Part shown: piece by piece, positions 58,336-64,000 of the stretch
Position numbering within the stretch: the first letter of the stretch is position 1
How the letters are laid out: each line of letters starts with the position of its first letter
DNA from: Stemphylium vesicarium
Lineage: Eukaryota; Ascomycota; Dothideomycetes; Pleosporales; Pleosporaceae
Assembly: GCA_004380135.1 (NCBI GenBank)
Contig: QXCR01000016.1
Coordinates: 285,461 to 349,460 of the forward strand
DNA length: 64,000 nucleotides
Reading direction: 5' to 3'
The notes under the pieces: model-generated
Seen by the model: the letters and a program-made list of their open reading frames with translations, nothing else
The model's database searches: none
What the model was told of the DNA's origin: nothing
Position numbers and translations under genes: made by a program

Positions 58336-59096
58336 CTATTCAGATATCCTCGGCGTATGCGTCCAGATGTTCAGCCCAGTCTTAACCCCCTGCACAGGCG
58401 GAAGCCCCGCATGAAGCGTCTTCGCATCGCCATTCCCCTCACCATCAACATTCTTCCAAAACAACGCGTTTCCCGGGATAGCCCTAATAGTAATCCCATC
58501 AAGATCACTACAATCAACGTCCTGACACCATCTCTGATCCTCCCTCGACCAGTCAATCTTGAGATCCGGGAATCTTGTTCCGCACGTATCACCTTGTTAG
58601 TGATCCCAGTGTGGTTTGTATTTCCGGCCCGCTGTATATCGTGTCATCTGTAGCTCTTCATGGTCGTATAAGGAGGTGTAGCCTTGGAAAGCGGAGGCGC
58701 GCGACATGATGCGGTTGACGATCTGGTCGGATCTGGTAAGGGCTGCGGTGGAGCTTGTTCAATCTTCTGAAATAGCTGTAGCGTTGCCTACATCGACTGC
58801 GGATCTCTCGAAGAGGTTTGCACTGCACAATGTTAAGGAAGTACATCTTAGATAAAGAAAGTGACGTACCCGGTCTGCAGGAGATATTGTCTCTCCTCTT
58901 TTGGTATAAAGCCAATTATGTAGATCATCAAAGGATCTAATGATAGTATCCGAATCGAATACGCATCATCGGATTCGGGTCGCGACATGTATGGGTGGAA
59001 ATGTGGCCAGAAGAAGGCTGTCAGTGCGGAAATAACGCAGCATACAAACGCTACATCGCTTAGGAGATTTGTCGATGGTGATTTCGAAAAATGCAT
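58336..59096 (-). pseudogene. prolyl 4-hydroxylase-like 2-oxoglutarate/Fe(II) dioxygenase, two nonsense codons
   Basis: Two exons, 59096-58870 and 58822-58336, joined by a 47-nt GTACGT...GCAG intron in phase. Exon 1 encodes an N-terminal membrane anchor (DVAFVCCVISALTAFFW) and the start of the domain (LSLDPLMIYIIGFIPKEERQ). Exon 2 carries the fold: YTAGRKYKPHWDH with the HxD iron ligands, AIPGNALFWKNVD, TLHAGLPPVQG with the second His, and KTGLNIW with the 2-oxoglutarate-binding Lys. TGA at 58761-58759 stands where an Arg before TSSTA is usual, and TAA at 58599-58597 follows HWDH. Everything else remains in frame. The full-length product would be about 237 residues. It is recently dead, or rescued only by readthrough. 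Confidence 0.82.
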
Positions 59097-60276
59097 CGTT
59101 AATGGCTGGTTCGTTTTGTCAGAGAAGCCTGTATACGGTGAGTCGATTGAATTGTGAGCTGACAGCTGTGCAGAGCAGATTCTACACTAACTCGCCCCGA
59201 GAGAAGGATGTAATGCGCACCGCGGAAAACGAAGAGTCGCCCAGAACCGACCGGCGAATATTCCTTCTCAGTACCATTGTTGAGATTAGGCCGCCTCCTT
59301 GGCGTCTTTCAATCGCCACGATTCTTCCTTGTGGACGGCTCATCAGACGCTTTGTCCGACTCTCTCGCGAGTGTCATGAATAGAGTGCACATACGATCTG
59401 CTGCTGCTCATCCACCCAGCCGCGAGGGTACGATTTAGACATCGTAAGCAGATCCGTGTCGGTGCTAATGTGAAAGTACTGAAATATGGACTGACGCCGC
59501 GGAACCACTTCACTCCGCCTTGCATGTCGCAATCTCTAGGCATGCAGAGACTGGCCGGATTCTGATGAGGTGGGCACCGTGGGCCAGGCATTTCGGAGTA
59601 GACGTCCATGAAAAACAAAGGTATTGAGTTTACGAAGGTAAGAAATAGCATCAAGGTTAGGAGGTGAGTGTACAATTCGTTGTCACGTCCGTAAAGAACG
59701 CTGAATGGAACTAGTGTGCACTTTGCCTGTGCGCGAAAGTCGGGCCGTTCCAAACCGCATAGCCCAGATGCCTGCTGTTTCTTTCGATTGATGGAGATCT
59801 GGTTCAATGAAACCCTATAGTAAACGAATTCTTCATATCCATCGTGCTCATCATTCGGCCAGCGTCATGATGAGCAATGGGGGGGGGGGGTGAAGGGAGC
59901 TTGTATGGTCCCTGAGGCAGCCATGAGCGTTTAGCTGATCATCCTACTCAAATGCTTCATCGCGACAGCCGACAAATAATGCGAAGCCGGCGGTATTGTC
60001 ATTGGAATCTGCGCTTTGAGCCTGATGCAGGCATTTTCCAGCGCCGAGAGCTCATTGAGATACACCCTAGCGCGAGATCCAAGTCTTCTCTATTCGCGCC
60101 TAGAGTGTATGCTCAAAATAGCTAAAGTCGTCGTTATCTCGGAGAGCACAGATGCCTTTTTATGGCACACCGGGTTGCCATCCTAGTATATAAGGACTGG
60201 AAGCCGCGAGTTATTGGATGTCGTTTCCAAGTACACCTTACACCGATATCCTTCCACCCCGCAACCAATAATCGAG
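59097..60276. other. intergenic with a possible unidentified gene remnant and a G run
   Basis: On the minus strand around 59390-59470 a coding-like piece (FHISTDTDLLTMSKSYPRGW) follows a TTTCAG that could be an acceptor and precedes a GTATGT donor, suggesting an exon of an unrecognised gene. No complete model is possible. Positions 59879-59890 are a run of 12 G. Confidence 0.35.
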
Positions 60277-60506
60277 ATGAAGTTCGCACTCGTATCCTTC
60301 ACGCTATTCAGTTTAGTACTGGCAGTACCACCAGTGCAGCATGTCGCACGCGACGCCCAACGAGGACCCGTTCGGCCCCTAGGTAGCACTTGCCACAGTG
60401 GTGACTGTGATCCCGTAAGTTCCTGACTGATAGATTTGTGTTTCGACCTACTGACATGACGGGATGCCAGGGTGCCGTCCCTCCCCCAGGTTGTGTTTGT
60501 GGATAA
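60277..60506 (+). CDS. small cysteine-containing secreted peptide
   Basis: Two exons, 60277-60414 and 60471-60506, GTAAGT donor and CCAG acceptor, phase 0, giving 57 residues. The first 16-18 residues are a signal peptide (MKFALVSFTLFSLVLA). The mature peptide is short, with basic residues in its first part (VARDAQR, a possible Kex2-type site) and four cysteines in the last 20 residues in a C-x4-C...C-x-C spacing around a Pro-Pro-Pro stretch. The tiny size, Cys content and accessory surroundings are those of fungal effector candidates or small secreted peptides. No family recognised and no activity is implied. A TATA-like tatata lies about 90 bp upstream. Confidence 0.62.
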
Positions 60507-61985
60507 ATGACGACAAGAAGCTTGATGGGGTTTGACTGTATTTGTTCGTCACGCTGAGTTGCGGCATCAGTTGGGAGATTTCAGATGTCATCCTTGAGGG
60601 ACTTCTCGCGACTCTCGAAGACTGTGATAATCTTTGATCGGGAGACTGGAGACGGTGGCAGGCCATGGGGATCAAAGAACGTTATTGTGAATATTCAACC
60701 CGCAGTCTATATGTAGCAGCCGTCGAAGTGAAAGGACTGATGACAATCGCTACTACGGACGAGTTCTGAGCAATCCGGTATCTTGTTGAGTGAAGGTTGA
60801 CATATTAGCATCCGCGGGGGACATACGCTGTAGGGAAATGGCCAATGAGTCTTTCACCGTACTTTCTGCCACCGCAGTCGCGGCATGAACCCATACCCTT
60901 CACCCATGACCAGATCTCGCAGCTGAGTAGCGAGAACTGCATCGACGACATACCCGCTTTGACTAGCGCGCAGCGATCATGTCGGTGCTAATTGTAGTCT
61001 CTTTTCCATAAGCCATGTAACGATATCGGAGTTTGTAACTGCGTGAGCAGTGTCGAGTTAGAGGCTGCGGATCAAAGATTGTATTGCTATCTGTTGTCGT
61101 GTTCTGATCTCTGTTTCCGGAGCTTCCGGCTCAGAGGTAAGTGCCTGCTACAATAGCAAATCATGTGACCCTGGTCACGTGGTTACAGAGTTCCTCTTGC
61201 ACTCGAACCCTCGGATGTAGCCCTTGGCGCGTCTGTGTAAAGAGGCGCGTTCAATTCGATCCGACGATGGCTGTCAACATCGAGATATTCGGGTGTTGGG
61301 ACAGGGCAATCGAGCTGCCAGACGCTTTTTCTATGCTCTCTGCAAACTGCGGAGTTATTAGCATAGATTTCAGGGACCAGTCGGAAAACGGAACTAGACA
61401 CGACGTACTTGTAACGATTTGATGGGCAACCCCACGACAGAACCTCGTGTTTCCGGACATACCGTCATGACGCCGCTGTTCTTGGTCAGCCAAACTCTAT
61501 GTCCACTTAGTGACTCGAAGTTCGCTTATGGCCTTGATATCGGGGGAGCTAATGTTGACTGCGATCCCTAGCAGGGAGCCGTAGTTTATCATCTGGGTAC
61601 CTTTGGAAATGCGGCAGTTGTGTGCAATGGGTATTTTGTTGAGTGGCACAACGGTGTATCGTTGACCTCGGAGAGAAGAGGAAGGAAATGCTGAGACAAT
61701 CTGTCGACAGACAAACCGTTCTCGTGCTCTCGACAGAGTACCAGATTGTCATATACCGTCCAGTTCCAGCTCTTCGAAATGATTTCGACTCGAGGATTGA
61801 CAAACCCTGTTTGAGCAATCTTTCATTGGCGCTATAGAGCGGAAATAGCACGTTCACCCGCTAGTGCCTCCAGCGCACACCCCGCCACAACAGCGAGCCC
61901 CCTCACGTATCTCACTCACAGTCAGCTTTTTGAAGAGAACAATTGATTGCTATATCCAGACGGCAAACTGGCAAGCGATCGTGCC
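60507..61985. other. intergenic with one LTR
   Basis: No gene is supported over about 1.5 kb apart from the solo LTR at 61034-61187. Short frames on both strands at 61141-61860 lack recognisable features. Confidence 0.4.
61034..61187. mobile_element. 154-bp solo LTR
   Basis: Second copy of the TGTAAC...GTTACA repeat; left end TGTAACTGCGTGAGCAG, right end CCTGGTCACGTGGTTACA. It is flanked by the 5-bp direct repeat GAGTT at 61029-61033 and 61188-61192. Compared with the copy at 51045 it lacks about 20 bp in the middle but is otherwise similar along its length. Confidence 0.9.
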
Positions 61986-64000
61986 ATGACAAGTGAAGAA
62001 GACAAGCGGATTGCTTCTGGCGCTCTCGCGCTTAAGAGGGGAAGTGACAACGGTGACGGAATTGGTAAGCTACACTATACTGCTAGCGCAGGCCATTATA
62101 TAGGGTTAAAGAAGATGGCTAACCAACGAACTTTGTTAGGCATGGAGAATACTGCGAGTATCGGCGTCGGCGATGAACCTGAGGAGGGGGCGACAGGCGA
62201 AGGCAGTGCCGTCGTTGAGACTCACGGTAAACAGAACTACCCGCAGGGAGATCAGTGATACTCACATGCTCTGCCAGAAATCAAGACCTCGGACACCATC
62301 AGCAAGCCGGAAGAGAACGATAACGATACCCCGTTGATGCTCCGGACGCCAATCCGCTCCTTCGCACCACTCGATCCGGAACATCTTCACATTCTCCTAA
62401 TACATCTGAGCTTCCTCGCGCTCTCCCACCATTCCTCGCGTCCAGTCATAGAGCTGAACAAGAAGACACAAGTCCTCCAGCTCGACGCGTTTCTCTCCGG
62501 CAACGTGACCGACGACGGCGACGCAACACACTGGCTTCCCGAAAGCGAGAATGATGAGCGCCTAGGCCACTACAGAGATCTCTGCTCCCACCTCGTTCCG
62601 AAGATCACCGCGGCGATCGACAAGCAGTCTGATGACAACCTGGCTGCCGAGACCCTGAACCGTGCTTACGGCGACGACGGCGACGACGATCCCAAACATA
62701 GTATGCTCTCGGAGATGTTCCTCGCCCCAAAGGTGGTTGGAATGTACGGCGAGTGGGTTGAAAAGGAGCGTAAGAAGGACGAGAGCTTCAACCCAGACTT
62801 TGATCCTTGGGTTAATCCCGTGAAGAATCAGAAGTTGATCGATCTTCTCAACACCATCATTGACATCCAGTACGATTTCCAAGCCTGGAAGCACGTATCC
62901 CCAAAGCCCGTCTTCAACCAACTCCGTCGCCTAGAGGATGTCGAGTTCCAGCGTGTGATGAGCGACTTTAGCTCGATCCGTACTGAATACAGCGTCACGA
63001 CGTCCAAGGGCAAGGCATTTTCGCAAACCACAATTATCCCAGAGACCGACCTTTTGTACACCGAGAAGGAAGCGAGGAAGATGTGGCGCGACAAGAAGCG
63101 TCCAAAGTACTTCATACCTGATCCCATCGATGTCACGGTCACAAAGAAGGAAAAGGAAAAGACCTGGCACAACGCCGATGATATGGGCAAGAAGTGGACC
63201 CGCGGTGACAACGTGTTTGAGCCTACGCTCATCTTCTTCGTGTTCGATGAGGAGACAGATGCGTACATCCACCATCACATCGTGGCCCCGAAGATCTTGG
63301 ATAACATCGATCTAAACAACGAGAACTGGGTTCTTACCTACCGCAAGAAGCTGTCCCAGTGGCGGAAGCGCGGTACTGGAGAGACAACCAAAGTTCGCGA
63401 TCACTGGTCCGATGACGAGAAGGCCGCAATCTACGCCTGGGTCAATGCATTTTGCAAGAAGGATGGCATCGATCTTTGTGCCCCACGCAGGATCGATTCC
63501 GAGAAAGCAGACGTCTTGGCAGCGCTGAACAAGGCTGTACCGGGCAACCGCTCAATGGAGTCTGTCAGTGCGTGGACACGCACTCAGATGACAAAGAAGC
63601 CCAACACGCCTCTTGGTTTGCTTGCTGCAGAACAGGAGAGGGTCGCTGCTCTGATCAACACCAATCAACCCGTGCCCGACAGCGAACGCTATCCTGACGA
63701 GTTCATCGATCTCTCTAGTTTCCTGGCGCAGTCCAAGGAAAAGGCTGCGGCCAAGAAGATTCAGAAGAAGCGCAAGCGTGACGTGGATCAGGGGCAGGAT
63801 GAGGGTATCATGGACTACCCTGCTAACTTCAAGATTGACGGCGATTCAGACGACGATGCCCCGTCGACGCTAGTGTCCCTTGCCAGTCAGACGCGGCAAA
63901 GAAGAAATACTCAGACTTCCTTTCCCTCCCACTCAGGTCCAGAGGTCCTGCTACTAGGTGCAGCGGAACGCATCGAAGCTTCGCCACACGGGCGGAACTG
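61986..64000 (+). CDS. large unknown accessory protein, truncated by window edge
   Basis: Exons 61986-62064, 62140-62226 and 62278-64000 (open at the edge), joined in phase by GTAAGC and GTAAAC donors. The start at ATG 61986 (MTSEEDKRIASGALALKRG) is the best choice; 61947 is also in frame but is not an ATG. Exon 3 reads as well-ordered protein: DPEHLHILLIHLSFLALSHH, FLAPKVVGMYGEWVEKERKK, DLLNTIIDIQYDFQAWKHV and FEPTLIFFVFDEETDAYIHH. A later block HWSDDEKAAIYAWVNAF followed by ALNKAVPGNRSMESVSAW has the spacing of a SANT/Myb-like repeat. A basic KKIQKKRKRD near 63770 suggests nuclear location. At least 629 residues are visible, with no lesion. No known family. Confidence 0.72.

Noticed and set aside
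1..64000. CRISPR arrays, bacterial operons or Shine-Dalgarno sites
   Set aside because: This is spliced fungal nuclear DNA; no spaced direct-repeat array was seen.
1..64000. tRNA and rRNA genes
   Set aside because: I looked for GGTTCGAATCC-like B boxes and rRNA text by eye and found no convincing candidate; a covariance-model scan would be decisive.
33259..64000. A Starship or similar giant element
   Set aside because: No tyrosine-recombinase (captain-like) gene or element border was recognised in the window, so the idea has no direct support.

Overview
The window is nuclear DNA of a filamentous ascomycete, most likely a Dothideomycete of the Pleosporales type. The evidence is a set of genes with short GT-AG introns (about 40 to 90 nt, one of 250 nt), a typical ascomycete core gene set, hAT and LTR elements, and nonsense changes that mostly look like C-to-T or G-to-A transitions, as expected from repeat-induced point mutation (RIP). 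The species is not fixed by the sequence.

Left half (about 1-32 kb): ordinary, mostly intact genes. In order: an aegerolysin (+), an alpha/beta hydrolase (-), a secreted six-hairpin glycosidase (-), a CorA-type Mg2+ transporter (-), a decayed unknown gene (+), a secreted heme-thiolate peroxidase/peroxygenase (-), an unknown 393-aa protein (-), a complex I assembly factor of the NDUFAF2 type (-), divergent from a calponin-homology protein (+), a full-size PDR-type ABC transporter (+), ATP-dependent phosphoenolpyruvate carboxykinase (+), and two small convergent WLM-like metallopeptidase paralogues.

Right half (about 33-64 kb): an accessory compartment of unrecognised, low-complexity, probably nuclear proteins, most of them broken. 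At least five mobile-element insertions can be delimited to the base by their target-site duplications: a 3,648-bp hAT transposon, a 988-bp non-autonomous hAT relative, a 128-bp hAT-type MITE, and three solo LTRs. One gene (50.9-56.2 kb) was hit by both a solo LTR and the complete hAT; another (38.4-40.7 kb) carries the 988-bp element in frame. Many broken genes differ from an open frame by one to three nonsense codons. A GPI-anchored surface protein, a prolyl 4-hydroxylase pseudogene, a small cysteine-containing secreted peptide and a large unknown protein running off the right edge complete the window.

No operon-like or cluster logic joins the left-half genes. The most unusual content is the accessory half: a dated series of insertions with intact duplications, and a possible family of accessory genes sharing a SANT/Myb-like C-terminal pattern.
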